Source: Salinibacterium sp. G-O1 (GTDB taxonomy: Bacteria; Actinomycetota; Actinomycetes; Actinomycetales; Microbacteriaceae). From it: a DNA stretch of 64,000 nucleotides. A model generated the notes under the pieces. It was not told where the DNA came from. It made no database searches and saw only the letters and a list, made by a program, of their open reading frames with translations. Shown piece by piece: positions 45,242 through 53,712 of the stretch (the first letter of the stretch is position 1; each line of letters opens with the position of its first letter). Position numbers and translations under genes: made by a program. The DNA is taken from positions 744,001 to 808,000 of the forward strand of contig NZ_JASISV010000002.1 of NCBI RefSeq assembly GCF_030063305.1. Direction: 5' to 3'.

Positions 45242-46075
45242 CTAGGCGTTGACGTGAGCCGACAGCCAGGCGTACGGGTCGATGAAGGTGCCATTCACGA
45301 TGATGCCGAGGTGCAGGTGGGCTCCTGTCGACTCCCCCGTCGATCCGACCAACCCAAGACTTTGGCCGCGGGCGACGGTGTCACCGACGTTGACGGTGAT
45401 CGAGGAATCCAGCATGTGTGCGTAGAGGCTCGACACGACCTGCCCGTCGATCACGTGCTCAACGACCACCTTGTTGCCGTAGCCCGTGGAATCCCACCCG
45501 GCCTCGGTGACAACTCCGGCCGCGATCGCCTCGATGGAGTAGCCGGAGCCGGGATTGAAATCGGTGCCCTTGTGATCCGTGGAGCATCCCGAGCACTCCC
45601 TGGTACCGAAGGTGCTGCTGATCGGGGTCGAGGCTGGCACAGACCACTGCACGACTGAAAACTCGGTCATGGCGAAATCATCACGCACCGGCGGGGCAAC
45701 GACGGCAGGTGACGTGGTCAGGGATTGCGACTGCGCGGCCGCCCGCGTCACGTCCAGGGCGAAGGCCGCTGGTGCGGGCGACGGGATGCTTGTGAGCAAC
45801 CCGACTGCCGCGACTGCAGCAACCAGCACCACGCGGCGCTGCGACCGGATAAAGCCGAGAAAGCCGGGACGGCGGCGCGCGGCGGCGCGGCGAGGGGACG
45901 AAATGGGCGTGTTGAACTCTTGTGACAAAGCGACTGATCTTTCGAGGTCGGCGCGGCAGACAAGGCGACGCGCACGTGCATCAACGGCACGAAACGGAGT
46001 AGTCAGCACCCGGTGGGGTGCGGGGGCGGTCTCGAAGGGAACGCAATCCGGCGGTGTAGTCGCGCCGGGGTTCAC
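45242..46075 (-). CDS. M23-family metallopeptidase (peptidoglycan hydrolase type)
   Basis: A 277-residue protein with a long basic cytoplasmic start, one membrane segment near residues 82-105 (VVLVAAVAAVGLLTSIP) and a C-terminal M23 LytM domain (about 155-270). Zinc-site motifs are HKGTDFNPGSG (HxxxD) and TGAHLHLGI (HxH). Such enzymes cut peptide cross-links in peptidoglycan or regulate those that do. GTG 46075 directly follows the VanZ-like stop, with AGGAC upstream, so the two genes are an operon. The cysteine pair ECSGCS before the motif may form a disulfide outside the cell. Confidence 0.9.
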   Translation of the reverse strand: MNPGATTPPDCVPFETAPAPHRVLTTPFRAVDARARRLVCRADLERSVALSQEFNTPISSPRRAAARRRPGFLGFIRSQRRVVLVAAVAAVGLLTSIPSPAPAAFALDVTRAAAQSQSLTTSPAVVAPPVRDDFAMTEFSVVQWSVPASTPISSTFGTRECSGCSTDHKGTDFNPGSGYSIEAIAAGVVTEAGWDSTGYGNKVVVEHVIDGQVVSSLYAHMLDSSITVNVGDTVARGQSLGLVGSTGESTGAHLHLGIIVNGTFIDPYAWLSAHVNA

Positions 46076-46540
46076 TCAGTCCTGGGGAATTTCCCTGTGA
46101 CCAGCCTGCGCGATAACCCTGTGTGATTCATGTGTACGCATGAGCGGCGAGCGCGGGGCGGTCAGCATAGCCGCCAGCGCGATGCCTGCGATCGCGCCAA
46201 TGCAGGACCAGGCAACGTCGCTGAGTTTGGCGTATCCCGTTGGCATCCAGACGGACTGCGCGGCTTCGATCCACACGGCCATGAGCAGGCTGAAGGCGAA
46301 AGCCGCCCACCAACGACGACGCCCGAGCATCAATAACAGCAACACTCCGACCGGCACGAAAGCGATGACGGGCCAGAACCATTGGTCCCGCGACGACGCC
46401 GAACTCGGCATGAAGGTGGCGAACACAAGAAGTGCGAGGTACGCGACATTGACGCAGAGCAGCATCATCCGTTTCACAGGCACCTGCTCAGTATTACCCG
46501 ACGTCCTGCGGGGAAGGTGTGAGAAGAGTGAACGCATCAT
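46076..46540 (-). CDS. VanZ-like membrane protein
   Basis: A protein of about 154 residues with four membrane segments (MLLCVNVAYLALLVFATFM, WFWPVIAFVPVGVLLLLMLG, AAFAFSLLMAVWIEAAQS, VAWSCIGAIAGIALAAML). VanZ-family proteins alter sensitivity to cell-wall antibiotics. The start is uncertain: ATG 46540 lacks a good ribosome site; GTG 46483, GTG 46477 or ATG 46468 would begin just before the first membrane segment. It is immediately followed by the M23 peptidase gene, suggesting a joint envelope role. Confidence 0.82.
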   Translation of the reverse strand: MMRSLFSHLPRRTSGNTEQVPVKRMMLLCVNVAYLALLVFATFMPSSASSRDQWFWPVIAFVPVGVLLLLMLGRRRWWAAFAFSLLMAVWIEAAQSVWMPTGYAKLSDVAWSCIGAIAGIALAAMLTAPRSPLMRTHESHRVIAQAGHREIPQD

Positions 46541-46617
46541 GGGAGCGACGCATTGTTCGGGAATCTCGGGGCCGAGCCGCCGGTTGTTACGCTCGATACA
46601 ACATCCGGAGGTAACCC

Positions 46618-47190
46618 ATGGCATTCGATTGGCTCGAACTGCAAAGGCGCGCTCATCGTGGATTCGCGACACGGGTTGCGGCCGTCACCGAGTGGGATGC
46701 AACGACTCCAGACACCGAATGGAGTGTGCGCGACCTCGTGGTCCATGTCATCGAGGAGCAGCAGTGGGTTCCCCATCTCCTCGCGGGATCATCGATCGCA
46801 GCAGCGAAAAAGGAGATCGACCCTTTGCGTGACGACCTGCGGTCCGAGTGGAGGCTCTACTCATTCGCCGCCATGACCGCGTGGGAGTCGACCCCGCGCG
46901 CGACGATGGTGCGGCTGTCGCGTGACATCGTCACCATGGAGGATTACCTTCGAGAGCAGGTGTCCGACGTAGCCATCCACACCTGGGATCTGGCTCGGGC
47001 GATCGGCGCCGACGAACAGTTGGACTCCGAGTTGGTGGATGCCGTCTGGACCGTATTCGAGCCCCAGAAAGACACTCTCGCGGCGAGCGGCCTCTTCGCG
47101 TCGCCGGTGCCGATCCCGGATGATGCGCCTCTTCAGGCCCGGCTTCTCGCCATCACCGGTCGCGACCCGCACGGGCGGATTATCGGGTGA
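46618..47190 (+). CDS. TIGR03086-like / mycothiol-dependent maleylpyruvate isomerase-fold protein
   Basis: A 190-residue DinB-like four-helix metal-binding protein. Family features: TEWSVRDLVVHVIEEQQWV near the N-terminus (His metal ligand) and VSDVAIHTWDLARAIGAD (second His). Some members act as mycothiol-dependent transferases or isomerases; the substrate here is unknown. GGAGG lies 7 nt before ATG 46618. Its end overlaps the convergent methyltransferase gene by 11 bp. Confidence 0.88.
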   Translation: MAFDWLELQRRAHRGFATRVAAVTEWDATTPDTEWSVRDLVVHVIEEQQWVPHLLAGSSIAAAKKEIDPLRDDLRSEWRLYSFAAMTAWESTPRATMVRLSRDIVTMEDYLREQVSDVAIHTWDLARAIGADEQLDSELVDAVWTVFEPQKDTLAASGLFASPVPIPDDAPLQARLLAITGRDPHGRIIG

Positions 47191-48667
47191 GTAGCCCGGT
47201 CAGCACCAGCTCGCGCAATTGGGGTATTAGCTCCTGGGTGAGCTCGACCTCGTCGACCTCCAGAAGCTCCGCCACTGCAGCGCAGATCGCGCCGATGGGC
47301 AGCGTGCCATCGCACGCGCCGACCACGGCAGCGAGTCCCGTTCCAAGCTGAACCGTGCGGGCGAAGCCCGCGCCCTGCCGCAGGTCCATCACCGTGGGGT
47401 GCTCGTCGCCGGGCCAGTAGTGCCGCTGCTCTGTCACGTCGGGAGCGACGGTGAGTGCGACGCGAGCGAAGGCCGCGTCATCCAGCGTCTGCACCCAGTC
47501 GTGCGTGTCAAACAGAGCGGCGATGTGCACGCCCAGCGAATCGGACACCGGCCCGTCGAGCCGTTCAAAGCGTCGCAGGGTCGGCCCTCCCGTCACGGGC
47601 CGGCGAAGCGTCACGTACCCGAAGCCGACCTCGGTGACTCCCCTCGCCTCGAAATCGTCGAGCCAGGCGGTGTACAGCCGGTCGAATTCGGCGCCGGGAA
47701 GGGTGCCACCGTCACGGATCCACGTCTCCGCGTACCGCTCAACCGTTTGTCGCTCACGTTCAATCACCCAGGCGTCGAGCCCAGTGAACCGCACCCACTG
47801 TTCCACCCGAGCGAGACCGTCGTTCGCGCCGTACTCCCAATTGCCGAGGAGCTGCGCGACTCCCCCGGGAATGAGCGTCGACTCGACATCTTTGACGACG
47901 GACGCCACGATGCCATCGCCGACCATTCCGCCGTCCCGGTACTCGTACGCTGGCACACCGTCGAGGCCGCGAGGCGTGATGACGAAGGGCGGGTTCGAAA
48001 CGACATGGCCAAACTTTTCCCCACGAACGGGGTCGAAGAGACTGCCGAGGCGCAGTTCGATATTGGTGATGCCGTTCAGCTCGGCGTTGAACGCGGCAAG
48101 CTCAAGGGCCCGCGCCGAGATGTCTGTCGCAATCACCTGCGTCGCGTGACGGGCGGCGTGCAGCGCCTGGATCCCACAGCCGGTGCCAAGATCGAGCGCG
48201 CGATCGACGGGCCGCGAGATCATCAGGCCGCTGAGGGTGGTGGATGCCCCACCCACCCCGAGCACGTGATTCTCAGGGATCGCGGTGCCGAGGGCGAGTT
48301 CACCGAGATCGGACGCGATCCACCAGCTCACCACTCCCCGACCGTCCGCGAAGGAGTAGGGGCGGAGGTCAAGCAACGGCACACCGTCGGCCGTGACGAG
48401 ACCGAGTTGAACGGCTCCGGCCAGCCCGAGCGTCGGAAGGGCCGCCTCCACGTCGGCGGCGGGAGCCGGCAACCCGAGCACGAAGACCGTGGCCAGCGTC
48501 GACAGTGGCGTGGTCGACGTGATGTGTCTCAGCGCCGGGACACGCTGGCCGCGGTGGAGGGCGGCAGCGGCATCCTGACCCCACAGGTCGGCGAGCGCGT
48601 CGACGGTGAAATGGGCACTCGAAAGGTCAGCCGCGAGGTCGGCTAGGGCTGTCACTCGTCCATTCAA
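47180..48667 (-). CDS. class I SAM-dependent methyltransferase (HemK/RsmC-like)
   Basis: A 495-residue methyltransferase. SAM-binding motif I is ALDLGTGCGIQALHAA near residue 165; motif IV is the NPPF type, GHVVSNPPFVITP, which acts on exocyclic or amide nitrogen of nucleotides or glutamine. An N-terminal domain of about 150 residues and a C-terminal domain of about 190 residues flank it, as in actinobacterial relatives annotated only as methyltransferases. Target could be rRNA or a protein; not resolvable here. No ribosome site or leaderless box is obvious at ATG 48667. Confidence 0.9.
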   Translation of the reverse strand: MNGRVTALADLAADLSSAHFTVDALADLWGQDAAAALHRGQRVPALRHITSTTPLSTLATVFVLGLPAPAADVEAALPTLGLAGAVQLGLVTADGVPLLDLRPYSFADGRGVVSWWIASDLGELALGTAIPENHVLGVGGASTTLSGLMISRPVDRALDLGTGCGIQALHAARHATQVIATDISARALELAAFNAELNGITNIELRLGSLFDPVRGEKFGHVVSNPPFVITPRGLDGVPAYEYRDGGMVGDGIVASVVKDVESTLIPGGVAQLLGNWEYGANDGLARVEQWVRFTGLDAWVIERERQTVERYAETWIRDGGTLPGAEFDRLYTAWLDDFEARGVTEVGFGYVTLRRPVTGGPTLRRFERLDGPVSDSLGVHIAALFDTHDWVQTLDDAAFARVALTVAPDVTEQRHYWPGDEHPTVMDLRQGAGFARTVQLGTGLAAVVGACDGTLPIGAICAAVAELLEVDEVELTQELIPQLRELVLTGLLTR

Positions 48668-48691
48668 CCACCACCGCCGGGGCGGCGGCGC

Positions 48692-49072
48692 TCAGGCGAC
48701 GAGCACCGACAGCACGTTGCCCGCCGGATCTTTGAACCAGCAGATCAGCGGCCCCTGGTTGGCCTCCGTCGGCCGGGCAATGCCACGCTCATCGGTGAAA
48801 TCGTCATAGATCTTCGTCACGACGCCGCGGGAGTTCAATTCGTCGACGGCAGCGTCGATGTCGGTCACGGGGAAGTTCAGGATGGTGAAGGTCGCTGGAA
48901 CATGGTCGTCTTTGGGATAGATCATGACCACCCCGCCAGTCGCCAGCCGCAGGTTGAGAAAGCCCATCGCGTTGTCGTCGACGGTCAACCCCAGAGTGTC
49001 GCGGTAGAAGGTTCTGGCCGCGTCGATGTCGTCGACGGAGAAGCCACTGAAGGCCGGAGACTCTGAAAACAC
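48692..49072 (-). CDS. VOC-family (glyoxalase/bleomycin-resistance-like) protein
   Basis: A 126-residue single-chain VOC protein with two beta-alpha-beta-beta-beta modules ([20 protein letters not shown] and [18 protein letters not shown]), ending [16 protein letters not shown]. It is likely to bind a metal and a small molecule; no specific reaction is implied. GTG 49072 starts the protein, near a TetR-type regulator gene transcribed in the opposite direction with 88 bp between the starts. Confidence 0.9.
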   Translation of the reverse strand: MFSESPAFSGFSVDDIDAARTFYRDTLGLTVDDNAMGFLNLRLATGGVVMIYPKDDHVPATFTILNFPVTDIDAAVDELNSRGVVTKIYDDFTDERGIARPTEANQGPLICWFKDPAGNVLSVLVA

Positions 49073-49160
49073 GATATTTCTCCCAACAGCGCCGGTGGAT
49101 ATGTTTACACCGTAAACACTGCCATATGATTGCTGGAACGTCTAGCAAAAGAGGCTCACC

Positions 49161-49802
49161 ATCACGAATGCAATCGCCGGTCGCCCGAACTATCATCATG
49201 GCGACCTCCGGCAGGCCCTGCTGACCGCGGGCATCGAGCTCGCGCGCGACGGCGGCCCCGACGCCGTGGTTCTTCGCGAAGCGACCCGTCGAGTCGGGGT
49301 CTCCCCCAACGCCGCGTACCGACACTTCGCCGATCGCGACGCATTGCTGGCCGCCGTCAGCGACGCGGCGCTTGCCCTGCTTGCGACGTGCATCGATGAG
49401 ATTGTCGAAAGGATCCCCGAGGGCGACCCCGACGTTGTCGCGCGGGCGCAGCTGCGGGCAGTCGGCACCGAGTATGTGAGCTTCGCGCTCGATAACCCCG
49501 GCCTGTTCCACGCTGCCTTCTTTGTGGCATCCGACCTCGAGAGCTCGAGCGCCCCGAGCAAATCCGGTCGAAGCGGCCGCTCCCCGCTTGCCCTGCTGAC
49601 GGCCGCCCTCGACCTGCTCGTGTCATCGGGCGCCATGCCCTCCGAGCGCAGGCCACAAGCGGAATTCCTGGCGTGGTCATCTGTGCACGGCTTTGCCCTG
49701 CTGCTCATCGATGGTCCGCTGCGAGCGCTGCCCCGAGATCAGGCTGACGTCGTCACCCAGCGACTGATCGACATGGTGGAGGCCGGTTTCACCTGCCCGT
49801 GA
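49161..49802 (+). CDS. TetR-family transcriptional regulator, probable AUC start
   Basis: A 213-residue TetR regulator. The N-terminal helix-turn-helix includes YHHGDLRQALLTAGIELARD and VSPNAAYRHFADRDALLAAV; the C-terminal part is the ligand-binding domain. The first standard start in frame, GTG 49266, would delete helix 1. The frame is closed by TAG at 49143, and between them only near-cognate codons occur. ATC 49161, with AGAGG about 6 nt upstream, gives MTNAIAGRPNYHHGDLR, a typical TetR N-terminus. I call an AUC start; a base error in an original ATG is the alternative. It may control the divergent VOC gene. Confidence 0.87.
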   Translation: MTNAIAGRPNYHHGDLRQALLTAGIELARDGGPDAVVLREATRRVGVSPNAAYRHFADRDALLAAVSDAALALLATCIDEIVERIPEGDPDVVARAQLRAVGTEYVSFALDNPGLFHAAFFVASDLESSSAPSKSGRSGRSPLALLTAALDLLVSSGAMPSERRPQAEFLAWSSVHGFALLLIDGPLRALPRDQADVVTQRLIDMVEAGFTCP

Positions 49803-49820
49803 TTCCATTTCGGCCGTAGG

Positions 49821-49826
49821 TAGGGT
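49821..49826 (+). promoter_or_regulatory. -10 box of the FBP-domain gene (leaderless)
   Basis: TAGGGT ends exactly 6 nt before GTG 49833. Confidence 0.5.
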
Positions 49827-49832
49827 GGAAGG

Positions 49833-50327
49833 GTGAAGCCACTCACTCCTGCAGACATCCGCGCGAGCTTCGTCAACGCCACCCACGGCGAGGTCGAGCG
49901 AGTGCCCATGCCCGGCCTGCACGACGTGATCTGGGCCGATCGTGAATACCTGGGCTGGCGAGACCAGCAGGCGCATCAGCGCGCCTATTTGGTGCACTGG
50001 GTCGACGACAGACCGGTCGGAATCCTGCTGCGTGCGTCAGAATTCTCCCTGCAACCTGGCATCGCAGCAATGTGCTCCCTGTGCCGGATCACGCGGCGGT
50101 CCCACGAAATCAGCCTCTTCTCAGCGCCCCTGGCCGGGCAGGCCGGCCGCGACGGAAACACCATAGGAACGTACCTCTGCGACGACCTGGCGTGTTCGCA
50201 CCTGATCCGGATTCTGCCGCCGCCGCATCCGATGCAGCCAGCACCTGAGGAGGTACTCGCGGCGAGAACCAACGGTCTCATCTCCCGCGTGCAGGCCCTC
50301 ACGGCAAACGTGATGAGGTCGGCGTGA
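49833..50327 (+). CDS. FBP-type treble-clef zinc-finger protein (EF-G-binding-like)
   Basis: A 164-residue protein with two zinc-binding pairs, MCSLCR and YLCDDLACSHLIR, forming the treble-clef domain of FusB/EF-G-binding relatives. Proteins with this domain can bind elongation factor G, and FusB rescues it from fusidic acid. A role on EF-G or the ribosome is inferred. The N-terminal half carries the adjoining conserved region (DIRASFVNATHGEVERVPMP). Confidence 0.88.
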   Translation: MKPLTPADIRASFVNATHGEVERVPMPGLHDVIWADREYLGWRDQQAHQRAYLVHWVDDRPVGILLRASEFSLQPGIAAMCSLCRITRRSHEISLFSAPLAGQAGRDGNTIGTYLCDDLACSHLIRILPPPHPMQPAPEEVLAARTNGLISRVQALTANVMRSA

Positions 50328-50378
50328 CCGCACTGCGGTAGACCCGAGCCGTCTGACCGGTCAACCCCTGTTCACTGA

Positions 50379-50391
50379 CCTCCGGTGGAGG
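50379..50391 (+). other. hairpin holding a Shine-Dalgarno-like GGAGG
   Basis: CCTCC-GGT-GGAGG is a perfect 5-bp stem 12 bp before ATG 50404. If transcribed, it would hide the only ribosome site of the next gene. A CAGTGT box 6 nt before the ATG could instead give a leaderless transcript lacking the hairpin. Confidence 0.35.
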
Positions 50392-50403
50392 CAGTGTGGA
50401 TTC

Positions 50404-50886
50404 ATGACACATGATGACGAGCTGAAGAAGATCAACGACATTATTAACGGCACTCGATTTGCGACCGTCACCACCCGAACCTCCGACGGAGATCTGGTCA
50501 GTCGCCCGCTCGCCGTCCTGAGCCATGATTTCGAGGGAACCGTGTGGTTTTTCACCCAGGATCCGAGCCCCAAGACGGCGGACATTGCCCATGACGCGCA
50601 CGTCAACGTTGCGTACTCCGACGGGCCGAGCACCGTCTCGCTCGCCGGGATCGCGACGGTGAGTCGCGATCAGGCCCGGATCGACGAGTTCTGGAATCCG
50701 TGGGCGGAGGCCTGGTTCGAAGGGGGCCGGAAAGACCCGACGGTCGCCCTGCTTCAGGTGGATGCCACGAGCATCGAGTACTGGGACATCGACAAGCCCG
50801 CCATCGCGCGTGCGTTCGAGGTCGTCAAGGGGCTGATCACCCAGAAGGCGCCCGATGTCGGGGAGAGTCGCACCGTGGAGCTGTGA
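50404..50886 (+). CDS. pyridoxamine 5'-phosphate oxidase-like general stress protein
   Basis: A 160-residue split-barrel FMN-binding-like protein of the general-stress type, with FATVTTRTSDGDLVSRPLAV, VWFFTQDPSPKTADIAHDAH and a W-rich segment (FWNPWAEAWFEGG). It may reduce or bind flavin or haem-like cofactors; the reaction is unknown. Single gene, convergent with the SRPBCC gene. Confidence 0.9.
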   Translation: MTHDDELKKINDIINGTRFATVTTRTSDGDLVSRPLAVLSHDFEGTVWFFTQDPSPKTADIAHDAHVNVAYSDGPSTVSLAGIATVSRDQARIDEFWNPWAEAWFEGGRKDPTVALLQVDATSIEYWDIDKPAIARAFEVVKGLITQKAPDVGESRTVEL

Positions 50887-50914
50887 GAGATCGCGCGCGA
50901 CCGAAACTACCTTG

Positions 50915-51403
50915 CTACGCGCTCGATGACGCGGACTGCCTGGATACTTCGCTCGCAATCGGCGGCAACACTTTGTTCATGTAGGGCCGCCACAGCAGTT
51001 TCACGATGAGACCGACAACCCAGCTCCTGCCCGGCTTCCCAAAGAAGGTGTAGGTCCAGCTGATCCGGGTTCCTAGCTCGACGCGCTCGAAACGCCACTC
51101 AGCCCTGGCACCCGAGATCAGCATCCCGAACAGCTTCGTGAAGCCGCTGAGTTCGTAGGCGAAGTATGTTGGCGAATCCGTATTCGTGATTGTCTCGACC
51201 ACCTGGCCGCCATCCGAAAGCTTCAGGGTGCGTGTGCGACCGATGGTGTCCCACGTGCCGCTCTGGTCTTTCACCGCCACGACGGCGGGGAGCAGCCCTG
51301 ACGCTGGGTAAAACTTCGTCGGATCCAGCGGACCCGAAATCTCGTAGGCCTGCTTCGGGTTGGCCTGTGTGATCGCGACGGCTGTCGCGCTTGTGCCGGG
51401 CAT
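50915..51403 (-). CDS. SRPBCC-family lipid/hydrophobe-binding protein
   Basis: A 162-residue helix-grip (START/Bet v1-like) protein, with a long strand-rich middle (GRTRTLKLSDGGQVVETITN, RFERVELGTRISWTYTFFG) and a C-terminal helix (GLIVKLLWRPYMNKVL). AAAGGGA precedes ATG 51403. Such proteins bind hydrophobic ligands; no specific ligand is visible. No membrane segment. Confidence 0.85.
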   Translation of the reverse strand: MPGTSATAVAITQANPKQAYEISGPLDPTKFYPASGLLPAVVAVKDQSGTWDTIGRTRTLKLSDGGQVVETITNTDSPTYFAYELSGFTKLFGMLISGARAEWRFERVELGTRISWTYTFFGKPGRSWVVGLIVKLLWRPYMNKVLPPIASEVSRQSASSSA

Positions 51404-51493
51404 AGTGTCCCTTTCGGTTTGACTGCTGTTCGGAGCAGCCCGTGAGTTCGATGGGATCGTCGACGAACATTCCGGCCGAGCTGGCTGCTGAGG

Positions 51494-52849
51494 CTACGAG
51501 GCCCCTGGACCACTCGATCCCGCCGGATACTCCTCGAGCTCCACCGCGTCCTTTCGCCATGCCGCGAGCGCTGGGGCGATAATCCTCCAGCATTCTTCGG
51601 CGACGTCACCGCGCACTGACAGCGTCGGGTCGCATTCGAGTAATCCGGCAAGCACTTCGCCATAGGCGCTGAGATCTCCCGCACCGAAGTCGGCGTGCAG
51701 GATGCTCGGCTCCAACGTGAACGGATCGCCCTCGCCGTTGATCATCAGGTCGATGTCGACGGCCGCCGGCTTCATCGACATCCGCAACCGCGACGGCACC
51801 GGGGCGGGCGTCAGGCCGGTGGGGAGGTGAGGCACCTCCTTGAACGTGACCACCACCTCCTGTTTCGCATCACCGAGCGCCTTGCCGGATCGCAACAGGA
51901 ACGGCACCCCAGCCCAGCGCCAGTTTGCGATCTCGAGGGTCACCTCGGCGAGAGTTTCGGTCTTGCGCGACGCGTCAACGCCGTCCTCGTCCGTGTAGGC
52001 CGGCAGTGAGCGACCGTTAATTGTGCCGGCCGCATACCGTGCCCGTCGACTCGACGTGCCATTCTTCGTTTTCATGCTGGTAGCCCGCAGGACCTGGGCC
52101 ATTGCACCGCGCAGGTCGTCCGCGTCGAGACTGGCCGGGGGCTCCATCGTTGCGAGGGCGAGCACGAGCAGCAGGTGGCTCTGGATCATGTCAACGAGCG
52201 CGCCGGCCTTGTCGTAGTAACCCGCGCGATTCTCGAGCGCGAGAGATTCGTCGAATACGATCTCGACCTTTTCTACGTTCTCGGCAGAGAATAAGGGCTC
52301 GAATATCCGGTTGGCGAACCTCACGCCAATCATGTTCAGCACCGTGGACTTGCCGAGGAAATGGTCGACCCTGAACACCTGGTGCTCCGGAAGCATCTTC
52401 TGCAGGAGCCGGTTGAGCGACTTCGCGGTGCGCAAGTCGGTGCCGAACGGCTTTTCGAGGGCGAACGATATTCCGGCGGGCAACGTCATCGTCGACAACG
52501 CCGTGCAGGCGGCGATCGTCACCGCTGGCGGAAGCGCAAAATAGAGAGCAACCCGACCCGGCGCCTCGGCGAGAACCGCGGCGAGATCGTCCTCATTCGT
52601 TACATCCGCCCTGAGATAGCGGGACTTCCCGGCCACCTCCCTTGCGAGCGCGGACGGGGTCGCGGCGAACGCCTCATCCACTTTCTTGTGCCACTCAGAG
52701 TCAGCAACATCACCCCTGTCGACACCGATGAGATTGATCGAAGCTCCTCGGGTGGAGGCGAGCAGGGAGGCCAGTCCCGGCAGCAACAATCTGGAGGTCA
52801 GGTCACCGTGGGCGCCGAGAATTACGAGGGTGTCGATGCGATCGGTCAT
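51494..52849 (-). CDS. zwf: glucose-6-phosphate dehydrogenase (paralogue)
   Basis: A 451-residue NAD(P)-dependent glucose-6-phosphate dehydrogenase. The dinucleotide motif is GAHGDLTSRLLLPGL (family GxxGDLxxR), FALEKPFGTD follows, and the active site is RVDHFLGKSTVLN with its catalytic His and Lys. It is about 30-60 residues shorter than typical Zwf and has no opcA or tal-tkt neighbour, so it is probably a second isoenzyme. ATG 52849 is chosen: TATCGT lies 7 nt upstream and the N-terminus then matches the family. It feeds the pentose phosphate path. Confidence 0.9.
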   Translation of the reverse strand: MTDRIDTLVILGAHGDLTSRLLLPGLASLLASTRGASINLIGVDRGDVADSEWHKKVDEAFAATPSALAREVAGKSRYLRADVTNEDDLAAVLAEAPGRVALYFALPPAVTIAACTALSTMTLPAGISFALEKPFGTDLRTAKSLNRLLQKMLPEHQVFRVDHFLGKSTVLNMIGVRFANRIFEPLFSAENVEKVEIVFDESLALENRAGYYDKAGALVDMIQSHLLLVLALATMEPPASLDADDLRGAMAQVLRATSMKTKNGTSSRRARYAAGTINGRSLPAYTDEDGVDASRKTETLAEVTLEIANWRWAGVPFLLRSGKALGDAKQEVVVTFKEVPHLPTGLTPAPVPSRLRMSMKPAAVDIDLMINGEGDPFTLEPSILHADFGAGDLSAYGEVLAGLLECDPTLSVRGDVAEECWRIIAPALAAWRKDAVELEEYPAGSSGPGAS

Positions 52850-52856
52850 CCCGCCG

Positions 52857-52862
52857 ACGATA
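52857..52862 (-). promoter_or_regulatory. -10 box of zwf (near-leaderless)
   Basis: TATCGT on the minus strand ends 7 nt before ATG 52849. Confidence 0.45.
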
Positions 52863-52885
52863 CTCCGTGCGGATGACCGGGCAGA

Positions 52886-53647
52886 ATGAGCAGCGTGAAT
52901 ATAGTTCTGCGTCGAGCACGTCGAATCTTCGTCGTGATTGCTGTGATCGTGCTGCTCGCGGTCGTCGCGTTTCTGTTCTATTCGAGCATGGTCATGGCTG
53001 GCGATCGGTCGCAGGCGATCAAGGTCTGGGACAACCCGGCGATCACTGTAACCTCGACCGACCATTCGGTGGTGCTGGAGCCCACGGGGGCCGCATCGGG
53101 AAGCGGCCTCGTCTTCATCCCCGGCGCCAAGGTCGACCCGTACGCCTACATGTACAAGTTGTCAGGAATTGTCGAATCGAGCGGCGTGACAGTGGTCATC
53201 ACCAAACCGACGCTCAATCTCGCGTTCTTCGATCAGCGCCCACTGTCGCTCTTCGAGGATGACGCTCCCGCCGTCTCCCGCTGGTTCGTCGGCGGCCACT
53301 CTTTGGGCGGGGTGCGCGCCTGCCAACTCGCCGCATCGCCCGGGGCCGAGGTCGCCGGGCTGGTGCTGTTCGGAAGTTTCTGCGCCAACGACCTCTCAAC
53401 CTCGACGCTGGAGGTGCTGTCGATCGGCGGCAACGCCGACGGCCTGAGCACGCCAGTCAAGATCGACAACGCGTCGACGCTCCTCCCGGCGGGGGCGGCC
53501 ATCGTGCAGATTGACGGGCTCAACCACGCCGGATTCGGTGACTATGGCAGTCAGCCCGGTGACGGAGCCGCCACTCTCAGCAGCGAGCAGGAGCGGTCGG
53601 CTATCACCGACCTGCTCGAGTCTGTTCTCGCCTCCGGCGTGCACTGA
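52886..53647 (+). CDS. membrane-anchored alpha/beta hydrolase
   Basis: A 253-residue alpha/beta hydrolase with an N-terminal membrane segment (about residues 14-36, FVVIAVIVLLAVVAFLFYSS), so it works anchored on the outside. The nucleophile elbow is GGHSLGGVRAC (Ser); the C-terminal His is probably in INGLN-type sequence QIDGLNHAGFGD. Substrate unknown. Divergent from zwf with 36 bp between starts. No clear promoter box was found. Confidence 0.88.
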   Translation: MSSVNIVLRRARRIFVVIAVIVLLAVVAFLFYSSMVMAGDRSQAIKVWDNPAITVTSTDHSVVLEPTGAASGSGLVFIPGAKVDPYAYMYKLSGIVESSGVTVVITKPTLNLAFFDQRPLSLFEDDAPAVSRWFVGGHSLGGVRACQLAASPGAEVAGLVLFGSFCANDLSTSTLEVLSIGGNADGLSTPVKIDNASTLLPAGAAIVQIDGLNHAGFGDYGSQPGDGAATLSSEQERSAITDLLESVLASGVH

Positions 53648-53700
53648 ACCGGCATTCCTGACACCCGTTTTGGCGGCAGCGGCGGACTCAATCGGGTCGC

Positions 53701-53706
53701 TAGGGT
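53701..53706 (+). promoter_or_regulatory. -10 box (leaderless) of the gene at 53713
   Basis: TAGGGT ends exactly 6 nt before ATG 53713, choosing that ATG over the GTG at 53707. Confidence 0.5.
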
Positions 53707-53712
53707 GTGCAC

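Noticed and set aside
47399-48646. Open frame of 415 codons on the plus strand
   Set aside because: It is antisense to the methyltransferase gene; composition is typical of a shadow frame.
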